A DNA stretch of 64,000 nt from the NCBI GenBank assembly GCA_964427005.1, contig CAYRTL010000009.1, positions 1 through 64,000 on the forward strand, in the 5' to 3' direction. Both the position numbers and the translations under genes were made by a program. The stretch's first letter is position 1; each line of letters opens with the position of its first letter. Below are positions 25,271 through 34,503 of this stretch, one piece after another. This stretch comes from JAMXLO01 sp964427005. Its GTDB lineage: Bacteria; Pseudomonadota; Alphaproteobacteria; Acetobacterales; Acetobacteraceae. The notes beneath the pieces are model-generated. The model worked only from the letters and a program-made list of their open reading frames with translations, searched no databases and was not told the origin of the DNA.

Positions 25271-26842
25271 ATGAGCAGCATCGGCCAAATCCTGCAATCG
25301 GTTCTGAAGTACAAGGGCGCCATCGGCCTGGCAGGCCTGATCGTGCTCTGCGTGCTCTTGGTCCTGCTGCAGATACTGCGGCTGCCGATCTTCGTTCCCA
25401 TCAGCGAAGCCGGCACGCTGACCTTGCTGAGCTTGATCGTACGAAGCGTTTTCTGGCTGGCCACGACAGCGGTTGTCGTATCCGGCGTTGGCTACGTCCT
25501 ACCGGCACGCCTGTTCATCCCGATCTCCAATCTCGAATACGCCGTGGCGGTGTTTCGAATGATCGATCCGGTACAGGCCGGTGGCATCGCCGCGCTCAAT
25601 GATCAGTTCGAGCCGTATGTTGGCTTCCCCTACTACTCGCGGGAAAGCGATCACCCTTCATGCTGGCCACCAAGGGTCATGCGCGATCGTGAGGCCTTGG
25701 GTGAACAATACGAGGCATTCTTCGGTCGTGCGGAGGTCCAGGCCGCCCTGAAGACAGCGCGCGCCAAGGCCGGGGACACATCGTCGATCCAAGTGCTTTC
25801 GTCTGCACCGGACGGAGCCGATCCAGTCGCGGCAGTAATCGCGTCGGCCCGCATGTTCTTCAACTTTCACCTGAACGGCGACCAGCAGGCTCTCGCCGAT
25901 GCCCTCGGCGCGCCGCTGGCCAGTGAATTCCTCGCCATCGAAGCAGCGCGGAACAGGTATCGCGCATATCTGCCCAATCGCATTGCCGTCCTGCGTTTGC
26001 ATAATGCCGGCTCTCGCACGGTGCGTGACGTCACGATCGAATACGAGGTCGCCGGGCCGGTCTATGACACGAAAGTGCGTGCGGTCTCGGAAGGCGCGAG
26101 CGAGCAGTTCCTTCCATTCGAGCACCGTCTCGTCATCCCTTCGATCCTGCCAGGGCAGACGTACGACGTCACCGTCTGGTACCAGTATCAGTCTGTGGAC
26201 GAGAGGGCCTTTCCCGACAAGACCAATTTCATCCAGGAACTCACTCAGGGTTTCACGATCTCCAATATCGCGGCGGCCACGGGCGCCCGTGTGGTCTTCA
26301 GGCCTAACCTGCTTGCACAAGTGCCCGCGTACGAGCGGCTCTACGATGGCGATGGTCGGCGGCGCGATGATCCGGAACGTGAGCTGGCCGCGTTGTTCGC
26401 CGAGAGGGCCAAGGCAACCGAGGCGGCCATGAAGGTCTACGACGAGGAACATCTGACGGTTCGGGACCTGACCCTCGATGCTCTGACGGATTTCGCTGTG
26501 GAAGAGACGCAGATCGACAATGTCTGGGTTGGGTTTCACAGTCCCGCCGGCAGGCAGTACTGCGCGGTCTGCGTCTACACGCATCCGAAGGGACCTTACG
26601 TGCTCCTGTCCTCCGAGGACCGCGACGAGACGGATTTCCGCATCGTCAGGACCGCCCTGGCGGAGGCGCTGCACGGGGAACCCGAAGAAGAGATCACTCA
26701 TCGATCGGATGACATCTGCTCAACCGTCGCGATGCCGGCCGGTTTCACGCGGCAGGCGATCCGTGTGGCGTTCAGCCGTATGACGGCGAACGGCTTTGGA
26801 GGGATCTCCGTGCAGAGACTGAACTACCACAAGACCGTCTAG
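25271..26842 (+). CDS. Membrane-anchored protein of unknown function, 523 aa
   Basis: Two N-terminal TM helices (about residues 17-36 and 50-74) anchor a large soluble part. A helical section to about residue 235 is followed by a beta-sandwich-like segment (RIAVLRLHNAGSRTVRDVTIEYEV... ILPGQTYDVTVWYQY). The final domain has two close Cys residues (QYCAVCVYTH) and a further one (DDICSTV). The TM module resembles the divergent 24894-25187 product. No enzyme motif was recognised. ATG 25271 begins the conserved membrane module. Confidence 0.65.
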   Translation: MSSIGQILQSVLKYKGAIGLAGLIVLCVLLVLLQILRLPIFVPISEAGTLTLLSLIVRSVFWLATTAVVVSGVGYVLPARLFIPISNLEYAVAVFRMIDPVQAGGIAALNDQFEPYVGFPYYSRESDHPSCWPPRVMRDREALGEQYEAFFGRAEVQAALKTARAKAGDTSSIQVLSSAPDGADPVAAVIASARMFFNFHLNGDQQALADALGAPLASEFLAIEAARNRYRAYLPNRIAVLRLHNAGSRTVRDVTIEYEVAGPVYDTKVRAVSEGASEQFLPFEHRLVIPSILPGQTYDVTVWYQYQSVDERAFPDKTNFIQELTQGFTISNIAAATGARVVFRPNLLAQVPAYERLYDGDGRRRDDPERELAALFAERAKATEAAMKVYDEEHLTVRDLTLDALTDFAVEETQIDNVWVGFHSPAGRQYCAVCVYTHPKGPYVLLSSEDRDETDFRIVRTALAEALHGEPEEEITHRSDDICSTVAMPAGFTRQAIRVAFSRMTANGFGGISVQRLNYHKTV

Positions 26843-26903
26843 CCCGCAGTTGAACCCGCGTCGGATTTGGGTCCAAGCTGTCGGGAGGATGTGGAGATCG
26901 ACC

Positions 26904-27464
26904 ATGGACGCAATGGAACTGCTACTCGGCCGCGAATCAGCACTGAAGCTCGCCTCGCCAGGCCCGGATCAGAATGCGCTGGACCGCATGTTCCAGAGCG
27001 CGCTGCGTGCTCCCGATCATGGAAGGCTGCGCCCGTGGCGCTTTGTCGTCGTGCCAGAGGAAAAGCGCGAGCGGTTCGGCGAGATCATGGCGGACTGCCT
27101 GCGCCGGCAACAGCCGGATGCCTCGGCCGAGATGCTGCAGCGCGAACGCGACAAGGCCATGCGTGCACCGGTCATTGTTGTGGCTGCGGCGGCGATCCAG
27201 CGTAGCCATAAGATCCCTGAAGTGGAGCAACTCGTCTCGGCTGCCGCGGCGGCGGAGAACATCATGTTGGCGGCACAGGCAATGGGCTACGGCGCGATGT
27301 GGAAGACCGGCGCGCCGGCCTACGACGCCCAGGTGAAGCAGGCACTCGGCCTGGATCCCGACAACGACATCGTTGGTTTTTTGTACCTCGGCACGCAAAT
27401 CGGTGGCGGTTCCCCGGCCGCGCGACCGCAGGTGAAGGATCTGGTCTCCGTCTGGCAAGGCTAG
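26904..27464 (+). CDS. Nitroreductase family protein (YdjA-like)
   Basis: 186 residues, FMN-dependent. The motifs RAPDHGRLRPWRFVVVP and SAAAAAENIMLAAQAMGYGAMWKTG are those of YdjA-type nitroreductases, which are small and dimeric and use NAD(P)H to reduce nitro or quinone-like compounds. ATG 26904 follows GGAG at 26892. It converges with the next MFS gene with 3 bases between stops. Confidence 0.85.
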   Translation: MDAMELLLGRESALKLASPGPDQNALDRMFQSALRAPDHGRLRPWRFVVVPEEKRERFGEIMADCLRRQQPDASAEMLQRERDKAMRAPVIVVAAAAIQRSHKIPEVEQLVSAAAAAENIMLAAQAMGYGAMWKTGAPAYDAQVKQALGLDPDNDIVGFLYLGTQIGGGSPAARPQVKDLVSVWQG

Positions 27465-27467
27465 GCG

Positions 27468-28871
27468 CTACGCCCGCACCTTCACCGCTTCAGTTTCCGC
27501 CAGCGACTGGTCGATCTCTTCGATCGACCTTCCTTTGGTCTCGATGGCGACCAGCCAGAACGCGGTGGCAGCGAGGGCATACCAGAAGGCGAGATACAGG
27601 AACGCTGGCCCGATCGCACCGAGCGTCGCTTTCGGGCTGATGTAGTTGGATGAACCAATGATCACTGCCAGGCCCAGTGGCCCGATGATCTTACCGATAT
27701 TGCCGACGCCGTAGCCGAGCCCCATGCCACTTGCGCGCAAGCGGGCGGGCCACACTTCGGCGATGTAGGGACCAATGATGGCGTAGCTGCCGTCGCCGAA
27801 GAAGCGCTGACACATCACCAGCAGGAAGAACAGTGAAACGCCCCCAATCCAGACACTGTTCAGATAGCCCGCGAGCGCCATGGTGATCGCGCCCGCGTAT
27901 CCGATCAGCGCGCCAGAGGCTTTGCGCCCGATCGCATCAGAGAGCCACGAACAGAACAGGCGCCCCGCTATGCCGACCAAGGACACATAGATCATCAGGT
28001 ATGAGGCCTCGGCTGGCGTGATGCGCAGCACAAGCACGAATAGCGAGGTAATCCACAGCAGTAGCCCGACACCTCCAGTCTGGCTGATGGCAGTGAGACA
28101 GGCTGCGGCCACGCTGCGCGGGTAGCTGAACAACTGCCGCCACGGCACCGCCTTGACCTCGTCGGGGATGCTGCTGGGCAATCCTATATTTCGTGGGTCC
28201 ATTTGCAGCGCCCACGCCAACGACTTGCGGGCTTCCTCCATCCGTCCCATCCGCATCAGCCACCGCGGTGACTCTGGCACCCAGTAGCGGATCATTAGAA
28301 CGAGCGCAGCCGGCGCAAGACCAACCAGGAACAGGCCACGCCAGCCAATGAGCGGCGCGAGAAAAGCACCCGATACGGCGCCGAGCAGATTGCCTGCCGG
28401 CAGCAGCACTGTCGTCAATCCGCTGACCCAGCCGCGTTTGTATGAGGGTACGAACTCCTGCACCAACGGAATGTCGACTGCGATCAGGCCGGCATTGCCG
28501 AAGCCGACGAAAAAGCGGAAGAACGCGAGGAACAGCCAGCCAGGTATCCAAGCATCCTGACCTGGTGTCATTGCCATGATGCCGGTGGCAAGCGCGACGT
28601 TCAGTGCGGTTGCCATGAATATCTTGCGCCGGCCGAACTTGTCCGCCATCCAGCCCCAGAAGAATGCGCCTGGCACAGCGCCGAGACCGGAGGCCAGCAG
28701 GATCATCGCTGACTGCCCGTAGGTCAGCTGCCAGGAACCGATGATAAAGGCCAGCACATAGCCGATTAGGAAGAAGTCGAAGAAGTCCAACATGTCGCCG
28801 AGATTGGCTGTGGCAATGATCCGCCATTGATTTCGGGTCAGGGTCTTCTGCTGCTCCAGGTGTTCGAGCAT
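27468..28871 (-). CDS. MFS transporter, sugar-porter-like
   Basis: 467 residues with about 12 TM helices. The motif GWMADKFGRRKIF follows TM2 and PESPRWLMRMGR ends TM6, both typical of the sugar/other-solute porter group that includes aromatic-acid and niacin carriers. LGDMLDFFDFFLIGYVLAF in TM1 has the acidic DxxDFF pattern of aromatic acid:H+ symporters. The substrate is not determined. Confidence 0.87.
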   Translation of the reverse strand: MLEHLEQQKTLTRNQWRIIATANLGDMLDFFDFFLIGYVLAFIIGSWQLTYGQSAMILLASGLGAVPGAFFWGWMADKFGRRKIFMATALNVALATGIMAMTPGQDAWIPGWLFLAFFRFFVGFGNAGLIAVDIPLVQEFVPSYKRGWVSGLTTVLLPAGNLLGAVSGAFLAPLIGWRGLFLVGLAPAALVLMIRYWVPESPRWLMRMGRMEEARKSLAWALQMDPRNIGLPSSIPDEVKAVPWRQLFSYPRSVAAACLTAISQTGGVGLLLWITSLFVLVLRITPAEASYLMIYVSLVGIAGRLFCSWLSDAIGRKASGALIGYAGAITMALAGYLNSVWIGGVSLFFLLVMCQRFFGDGSYAIIGPYIAEVWPARLRASGMGLGYGVGNIGKIIGPLGLAVIIGSSNYISPKATLGAIGPAFLYLAFWYALAATAFWLVAIETKGRSIEEIDQSLAETEAVKVRA

Positions 28872-29075
28872 AGCGTCCTCCCAAGTGGCGGATTGTTCGA
28901 CGTTTTCGGCCCGGCTTCACTCCTTGTTCGGCGTACATACACTTCCGCCCGGGAATGCGATTGCACGCCCAGGACCACGGCCGGTTATTTGCCCGCCATC
29001 AAAATTACCATAAGGCACTCAGCTTGCGCTTGTCAGCAGGAAACTATCGACGGGCGATGACGATACGGAAAGAGC

Positions 29076-30377
29076 TCAATCGAGCTCGCCGTCCGCGCTG
29101 GCGACCAGACCGCGGGGTACGAGCAGCAGCGTTGGCAGGATGAGTGCGTAGACGATTGTGATGGCGAGCACGCATGTCTGGAACCCGCCATAATAGTCGT
29201 AGAGCCGCGTGCCCAGGATATCGCCGAGGCGAGTAGAGATCACGCTGACGGCCCCTGACATCATCATGACTGTCCCCTGCAATCCCGGTGGGCACGAGCG
29301 GATGAGCAAGGCCGTGTAGGCGGCCGTAGCGGCTCCCCCCATCAGACCCATCGGAACCGCTGCAATGAGGGCGCCGGTTACCGAGCTGATGAACAACAAT
29401 GGAATCATCTGGGGCACGCCTATGACCGTTCCCCATACCAGGAGCTTGCTCAGAGAAACCCGGGTGCAGAGATAGCCGAACGCGACGAAAGTCGGAATGA
29501 AAGAGGCGGCGAAGATCGCGTTCCATGCACCCCAATCGGTATCCGTCGCGTGATACGTCCTCTGGAGGTGGTAAAGCAGCGGTGTGTCAGTGCCGGGCGC
29601 GAAATTCCACAGCAGCCAGACGAGCAGGGCAGGGTACACGGGCCAGTGGTTCGCCAACCTTCGAACATCCTCGATTGGCTGGCTGTCGTCTGTGCGTTCG
29701 GCGCGGATATTGTCGAAAACGACGGAGGGTCGCCACCATCCGTAGATGACGACGCCAGTCACGATGGCGGCGCATATCAGGAACAGAATGTGGAAAGCGC
29801 GATCACCTTGTTCGGCTTCAAGGAAATCGCTCACCTTCCCGCCAAGAAGTAGGCTCGCCACGCCAATCAGTGAGAGGACCACGTTCCATAGAGCGCTGAT
29901 CTGTCCGGACATCATGTGCTGCTGCCCAAGCGTCGAGAGCAAGCCGTTCTCGGCACTGGATACCAGGCGGAAGGCAATCCTCAGCAGCAGGATTGCACCG
30001 AGGAGAGTTGCGTAGCTGACTGGAACGAATACAAGAGCGACGTAAAGCAGGACGGTCAAGGCGCCGAACAGCATGATGAATCCGCGGTCTCGCATGCCGA
30101 AGGGGTTCCAAAGATCGCGGACAAAGCCGAAGAGCGCAGATAGGTACACTGGTATCGCGACCAGCGCGCGGAAGTTGGATGCTTCGCTTGCGGTGAGGTG
30201 CAGCTTGTTCTTCAGCAGGAGGCTGAGCGCCGTTTCGAACAGGCCGCCGGATGGAGAACCGAGGGCCACCAGCATGACGAGAATACTGAGCGACCAGAAC
30301 AATCGCCGGCGAGTTCGGGCCGGCAAGCTCGTCTGAAATGCGTCGGACGTGTGGCTGGTTGGTTCAGCGGACATCAA
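29076..30377 (-). CDS. MFS-like transporter, possibly BT1/folate-biopterin type
   Basis: 433 residues, about 12 TM helices. The segment LLWNFAPGTDTPLLYHLQRTYHATDTDWGAWNA resembles the central block of BT1-type MFS carriers, but the match is by eye only. The start could be either of the first two Met codons. The region upstream (30378-30638) shows no gene or clear element. Confidence 0.72.
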   Translation of the reverse strand: MMSAEPTSHTSDAFQTSLPARTRRRLFWSLSILVMLVALGSPSGGLFETALSLLLKNKLHLTASEASNFRALVAIPVYLSALFGFVRDLWNPFGMRDRGFIMLFGALTVLLYVALVFVPVSYATLLGAILLLRIAFRLVSSAENGLLSTLGQQHMMSGQISALWNVVLSLIGVASLLLGGKVSDFLEAEQGDRAFHILFLICAAIVTGVVIYGWWRPSVVFDNIRAERTDDSQPIEDVRRLANHWPVYPALLVWLLWNFAPGTDTPLLYHLQRTYHATDTDWGAWNAIFAASFIPTFVAFGYLCTRVSLSKLLVWGTVIGVPQMIPLLFISSVTGALIAAVPMGLMGGAATAAYTALLIRSCPPGLQGTVMMMSGAVSVISTRLGDILGTRLYDYYGGFQTCVLAITIVYALILPTLLLVPRGLVASADGELD

Positions 30378-30638
30378 ACAACATGCATAGGCCGCCTGTG
30401 CTTGTCAGATCAAAACTCTCGGCGCGGAGCGAGCGGCGCAGCGCTTCGCGCACTCCTTTTTCCTTGGTTCATGCGGAAAGCATCCCCTTGGGCGACTATC
30501 CTGTTTCCGGCCGGGGCTCGTAGTCCCGTCCTGATAGCGAACCGAACTTTAATTCGTATCCCGCGACGCAAAGTTCTACCTTCCAGTGCCCCCACTCTTG
30601 GCGGGCGACAACGAAAACAATGCAGGAGGATCACGGCG

Positions 30639-30977
30639 ATGTTGTTCTGCTTCACAGGACAGTACACACCGCAAGCGTTGAATGCGATGCGGGAAAACCC
30701 CAACACAGATCGCCAAGCTGCAGTGGCGAGCTTGGCTGAAGCCGCGGGCGGCAAGGTCGTCTCCATGTACGGGACTGCGGCCAACGGTCCGGGCGTCATG
30801 GTAATACTCGATGTAGCTGATCCTGACATGGCAACCGCGATAACTGGCGTTGCTGTTGCGTCGGGTTCGGTTCAAAATGCCCAACTGACTCGCTTGTTCT
30901 CGATGGATGAGGTGAAGACCATCCGCCAGAAGCGCGCGCAGATCAGCGGTGCCTATAAGCCGCCTGGTCAAGCGTAA
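30639..30977 (+). CDS. GYD-domain protein
   Basis: 112 residues. The N-terminus MLFCFTGQYTPQALNAMRENP followed by GGKVVSMYGTAANGPGVMVILDVADPDMATAITG matches the small alpha/beta GYD family, whose function is not established. ATG 30639 has AGGAGGA 9 bases upstream. A GC-rich hairpin follows the stop. Confidence 0.75.
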   Translation: MLFCFTGQYTPQALNAMRENPNTDRQAAVASLAEAAGGKVVSMYGTAANGPGVMVILDVADPDMATAITGVAVASGSVQNAQLTRLFSMDEVKTIRQKRAQISGAYKPPGQA

Positions 30978-30985
30978 GGCGTTCG

Positions 30986-31012
30986 TGGGGCGGTGCGCTT
31001 CGTGCCGCCCCA
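30986..31012 (+). terminator. GC-rich hairpin after the GYD gene
   Basis: TGGGGCGG and CCGCCCCA form an 8-bp stem about 9 bases after the stop codon. There is no T-tract, so it may end transcription weakly or protect the 3' end. Confidence 0.45.
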
Positions 31013-31160
31013 TCCCGAAGACGAAGCACAGACCACCCGCCTCACCATCATGCTCGCAAGCGAGTATTGACCACCGATCCTGGCCACCGCCAGGACAGGT
31101 TCTTCATGTGTCCTGCCATGCCGTGCGGCCAATGGGTTGGCGCGCCGCGGCGGAGCAGTC

Positions 31161-31910
31161 TCAGCCTTCGCCGCGCCTACGGATGATCAATGCGGCGAAC
31201 GCGCCAAGCCCGAAGTTGATCGCAATGCCCGCCAGCGACAGCAACACCAATGCCGCGAACATGCGCGGCACTTGCAGCCGGTAGCCGGCTTCCATGATAC
31301 GATAGGCCAATCCCGACGCGAACCCACCTGACCCCGCCACGAACTCCGCGACCACCGCGCCCACCAGCGCGAGACCACCGGAGATGCGCAGGCCGGCAAG
31401 AAAATACGCCACCGCTGCGGGTAAACGGAGCAGCCGAAGCGTTGCAAACCGGCTCGCCCCGTAAAGGCGGAACAGATCGGCAAGTTCCGCCGGCGCTGAT
31501 GCCAATCCGGCTGCCGTGTTGGCGAACACGGGGAAGAACGCGACAATGGTGGCGCAGACCACCAGCGATGCGAATGGATCGCCGACCCAGACGATGACCA
31601 AGGGCGCGATCGCCACGATAGGCGTGACCTGCAGCACGACGGCCCAGGGCTGAATTGCCGCTGCTGCGAGCCGGCTCGATGCAATCGCCACGGCCAAGAC
31701 GACGCCAAGAGTTGCGGCAACCAGCAATGCGGCAAATGTCACCAACAGCGTCGATCCGAGCGACCAAAGCAAGCCCCCCGGATCAGCGAGGAAAGCCGCA
31801 ACGATCGTGGAGGGGTCAGGTACCAGGTAAGACGGCACTCCCGTGATGCGAACGGCGGCTTCCCACACCAGCAGCACTGCTAGGCCAAACAGCAAAGGCG
31901 CGTATTTCAT
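31161..31910 (-). CDS. ABC transporter permease (SsuC/TauC/ThiX type)
   Basis: 249-residue inner-membrane protein with about six TM helices. The family N-terminus VWEAAVRITGVPSYLVPDPSTI and the coupling-loop EAA-like segment LFRLYGASRFATLRLLRLPAA are visible. It belongs to the nitrate/sulfonate/taurine/HMP permease group. It overlaps the ATPase gene by 4 bases and forms an importer with the ATPase and NMT1-type binding protein. Confidence 0.9.
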   Translation of the reverse strand: MKYAPLLFGLAVLLVWEAAVRITGVPSYLVPDPSTIVAAFLADPGGLLWSLGSTLLVTFAALLVAATLGVVLAVAIASSRLAAAAIQPWAVVLQVTPIVAIAPLVIVWVGDPFASLVVCATIVAFFPVFANTAAGLASAPAELADLFRLYGASRFATLRLLRLPAAVAYFLAGLRISGGLALVGAVVAEFVAGSGGFASGLAYRIMEAGYRLQVPRMFAALVLLSLAGIAINFGLGAFAALIIRRRGEG

Positions 31911-32644
31911 GCCGCGAGCGCCCGCCCCATCTCGTGTGTCACCTGCGCGACCAGAGCAGCATAGGCCGGGTCCAGCCGTGCTTCCGCACCCGGCGCAAGC
32001 GGCGAGACAATCTCATGGTCGACGCGTCCCGGCCGTGGTGTCATGAGAACGATGCGCCGTGCGAGGAAGGCCGCCTCATAGATTGAATGTGTCACGAACA
32101 CCACGGTGCAGCGAAGTTCCTGCCAAAGCGACAGCAGGTCTTCCTGCAACTTGTGCCGGGTGAATTCGTCGAGGGCGGCAAACGGTTCGTCCATCAGCAG
32201 CAGGCGTGGCCGTGTGACCAGGGCGCGCGCGATCGATACGCGCATACGCATCCCGCCGGAGAGTTGCCGCGGGCGCGCGTTGTCAAATCCTTCGAGGCCG
32301 ACGCGATGCAGTGCGTCATACACCGGCTGCATCGCTTCGGCGCGCGCTACGCCGCGCAGGCGCAGCGGCAGAAACACATTCTCCGCAGCACTTGCCCATG
32401 GCAGAAGGGTGGCGTCCTGGAATACGAAGCCGATTTCGCCCGGCAAAGGCTTGTGGCCGGCGTCCCAGCTCAGTTCACCAGTGTCGGGCCGGTCCAGGCC
32501 GGCAATCAGCCGGAGCAGCGTGGATTTGCCGCAGCCCGATGGCCCGAGCAGCGCGACAAAATCGCCAGCGCTTATCGCCAGCGAAACATCGCGCAATGCC
32601 TCAACGGAACCGAAGCGACGGCCAATCTGGAACAGGCGGAGCAT
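31907..32644 (-). CDS. ABC transporter ATPase (SsuB/TauB/ThiZ type)
   Basis: 245 residues. Walker A is GPSGCGKST, the Q-loop FVFQDATLLPW, the signature LSGGMRMR, Walker B LLLMDEPFAALD and the switch VTHS. FQDATLLPW is typical of the nitrate/sulfonate/taurine group. ATG 32644 was preferred over the TTG two codons earlier. The gene follows the binding protein after a repeat-bearing spacer. Confidence 0.92.
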   Translation of the reverse strand: MLRLFQIGRRFGSVEALRDVSLAISAGDFVALLGPSGCGKSTLLRLIAGLDRPDTGELSWDAGHKPLPGEIGFVFQDATLLPWASAAENVFLPLRLRGVARAEAMQPVYDALHRVGLEGFDNARPRQLSGGMRMRVSIARALVTRPRLLLMDEPFAALDEFTRHKLQEDLLSLWQELRCTVVFVTHSIYEAAFLARRIVLMTPRPGRVDHEIVSPLAPGAEARLDPAYAALVAQVTHEMGRALAA

Positions 32645-32685
32645 GTTCAATTGTCATTGGAGTAGCAGTGGAGACCAGTTGTATT

Positions 32686-32718
32686 TCGTCATGCCGGGGC
32701 CAAGCCCCGCCATCACGA
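32686..32718. repeat. Palindromic repeat, family A, single hairpin
   Basis: TCGTCATG and CATCACGA arms (one mismatch) enclose GGGGC / CAA / GCCCC. It lies between the binding-protein stop and the ATPase start of the NMT1-type importer, analogous to the copy inside the Dpp-like operon at 8411. Confidence 0.6.
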
Positions 32719-32771
32719 TAGAACACGACGGCCATGACGTGGAAGCTCGCCACGCAGATGCGAGCGATACA

Positions 32772-33752
32772 CTACCTCTTCATCTCCATCCCCACGCGTT
32801 TGTCCACGAAGCGCAGCGTGTAGGCCTTCTTGACGTCCAGTCCCTTGGGATACACGCCAACATCCGACATCGAACGGTAGAACTCCGCCCAGCGCGCATC
32901 GGTCATCGCGCCGATGCCGAGTTTCAGCGCGTCGCCTGAATCAACGATCCCTTGCGTCTTCATCACGTCGTGTCCGTACTTGATCAGTGCATCCGGCATC
33001 TCCGGGTTGTCCTGCTTGATCAGCTTGTTCGCCGGCGCAGGATCGCCGTACAGGTACGAGTACCATCCTTCGATCGATGCATCGATGAACCGCTGCACCA
33101 CCTCGGGCCTCTCCGTCACCATTTTGGTGCTGGTGGTGACGATATTGGCGTAGCCGGCATAACCTGCGTCAGCGAGCAGCAGCACCACCGGCTTGAAATG
33201 CGCCGCCTGTTCGATCGAGAACGGTTCCGATCCCAGATAGCCCTGCTGCACCAGCGTCTTGTCGGCGAGGAACGGCTGCATGTTGAACGTATAGGGGCGG
33301 ATCTGCGAATCGCTGTATCGGTATTTGCCAGCCAGAAAGCGCCACCAGCTTGCGCGCGTATCACCGCCAAGCAGTATTGGCTTGCCCTTCAAGGCGGCGA
33401 AGCTGTCGTTGCCCTGCCCGGGATGCGCGATCAGTACGGATGGGTCCTTCTGGAAAATTGCCGCGATCGCCACAAATGGCAGGTTCTGCTGCACGAACTC
33501 GATCGCGCGACCGCCGCCGAGGTTGAAATCGAGGCGGCCCGCCATCATGAGCTGCATCTGGTTCACTTGCGGGCCGCCCTGACGGATGGTCACCTTCAAT
33601 CCGCGCTTGGCGTACAGGCCGGTCGCCAGTGCTTGGTAGTAGCCGCCGTATTCCGCCTCGGCCACCCAATCCAGGCCGAAGCTGATCGCATCCTCCGCGC
33701 GTGCTGAGGCAGCGCTGATCAGCAGAACGAGCAGGAAGCCAAATCGCCGCAT
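32772..33752 (-). CDS. NMT1/THI5-like periplasmic substrate-binding protein
   Basis: 326 residues with a signal peptide (MRRFGFLLVLLISAASARA). The mature start ISFGLDWVAEAEYGGYYQALATGLYAKRGLKVTI is the SsuA/THI5-like opening, and the QGGPQVNQMQLMMAGRLDFNLGG segment follows the same pattern. This group binds pyrimidine thiamine precursors or, in other members, sulfonates and aromatic acids. The start was placed at the signal-peptide Met; upstream codons are open but lack a secretion signal. First gene of the importer operon. Confidence 0.88.
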   Translation of the reverse strand: MRRFGFLLVLLISAASARAEDAISFGLDWVAEAEYGGYYQALATGLYAKRGLKVTIRQGGPQVNQMQLMMAGRLDFNLGGGRAIEFVQQNLPFVAIAAIFQKDPSVLIAHPGQGNDSFAALKGKPILLGGDTRASWWRFLAGKYRYSDSQIRPYTFNMQPFLADKTLVQQGYLGSEPFSIEQAAHFKPVVLLLADAGYAGYANIVTTSTKMVTERPEVVQRFIDASIEGWYSYLYGDPAPANKLIKQDNPEMPDALIKYGHDVMKTQGIVDSGDALKLGIGAMTDARWAEFYRSMSDVGVYPKGLDVKKAYTLRFVDKRVGMEMKR

Positions 33753-33817
33753 GGGGGTCTCGATTCGCGCTGTGGAATGCCCATCCTGCACAATGACTGC
33801 GCAATCGGGGAGATGGC

Positions 33818-34153
33818 ATGGCTGAGCCACGCGTGAAGGCTGGCTTATGGGTGAAGATGGCGCTGCGCCTGGCGGATCAGAGCGGCATGCCCGGTGTCGT
33901 GCTGCGCAAGGGCGACGCCGATTCAGGCGGCGTTCTATTGGTGTTGCGGGGCCGCGAGGGCCTCACTGTGCTATCACAGGTTCGCGCGGCCGATGGTGCA
34001 CTGGCGTGGATGCGTGGCACCGGCGCCGAACCAGTGGATCAGGAGGCGGTCGATGCCTATCTCACTCGGCAGATCAGGTTCGATCCTGACTTGTGGGTGC
34101 TCGAGTTTGACGCACCGGATCTGGTGCCGCCGTTCGAGGCGAGGCTGATATGA
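33818..34153 (+). CDS. DUF1491 family protein
   Basis: 111 residues. RVKAGLWVKMALRLADQSGMPGVVLRKGDADSGGVLLVLRGREG and the C-terminal RQIRFDPDLWVLEFDAPD match DUF1491, a small uncharacterised family of alphaproteobacteria. GGGGAGATGGC precedes ATG 33818. The stop overlaps the start of the chagasin-type gene in ATGA, so the two are coupled. Confidence 0.85.
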   Translation: MAEPRVKAGLWVKMALRLADQSGMPGVVLRKGDADSGGVLLVLRGREGLTVLSQVRAADGALAWMRGTGAEPVDQEAVDAYLTRQIRFDPDLWVLEFDAPDLVPPFEARLI

Positions 34154-34464
34154 TCATCGTGGACCAAACCAATTCCGGCCAGACGGTGGACCTGCCAGTT
34201 GGTCAGGTTATGGAGCTTCGCTTGGCCGAGAATCCGACGACGGGGTACCGCTGGAGCTTCACTGCCGATGGCACGCCAACTTGCGCCGTGCTGAACGACC
34301 GGTTCGACCGCCCTGGCGGGCCGCCCGGGCAAGGGGGTCAACATACCTGGCAGATCAAGGGCGTCGCGGTGGGCAACTGCGACATATCCATGCAGTATCG
34401 CCGCAGCTTCGCACCAGACGCGGTTGCCGGTTCGTTCAACTTGCATGTGCGGGTCACGAAATAA
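34150..34464 (+). CDS. Chagasin-type (I42) cysteine-protease inhibitor
   Basis: 104 residues without a signal peptide. The three inhibitor loops are recognisable: NPTTGYRW at residues 28-35, the glycine-rich loop GGPPGQGGQHTW at 56-67 and an aromatic/basic loop YRRSF at 83-87. Chagasin-family proteins block papain-like proteases by wedging these loops into the active site. A papain-like protease gene lies convergent, 39 bases from the stop, which makes it an obvious candidate target. Cytosolic localisation is predicted for both. Confidence 0.85.
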   Translation: MIIVDQTNSGQTVDLPVGQVMELRLAENPTTGYRWSFTADGTPTCAVLNDRFDRPGGPPGQGGQHTWQIKGVAVGNCDISMQYRRSFAPDAVAGSFNLHVRVTK

Positions 34465-34465
34465 G

Positions 34466-34494
34466 GGACCCGCGGACAGCATGCCCGCGGGTCC
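34466..34494. terminator. Shared hairpin between convergent inhibitor and protease genes
   Basis: GGACCCGCGG and CCGCGGGTCC form a perfect 10-bp stem with a 9-base loop, immediately after the inhibitor stop and 9 bases before the protease stop. GCTCTT follows on the plus strand. It is a likely bidirectional terminator. Confidence 0.65.
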
Positions 34495-34503
34495 GCTCTT
34501 GGG

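Noticed and set aside
25658..26701. 347-codon minus-strand frame opposite the 523-residue membrane protein
   Set aside because: No domain pattern; the plus strand has a signal-like TM module and continuous hydrophobic logic.
32772..33752. Calling the importer a thiamine-precursor (ThiXYZ) system
   Set aside because: The NMT1/THI5 fold also serves sulfonates, nitrate and aromatics, and no thiamine riboswitch or thi gene was seen.
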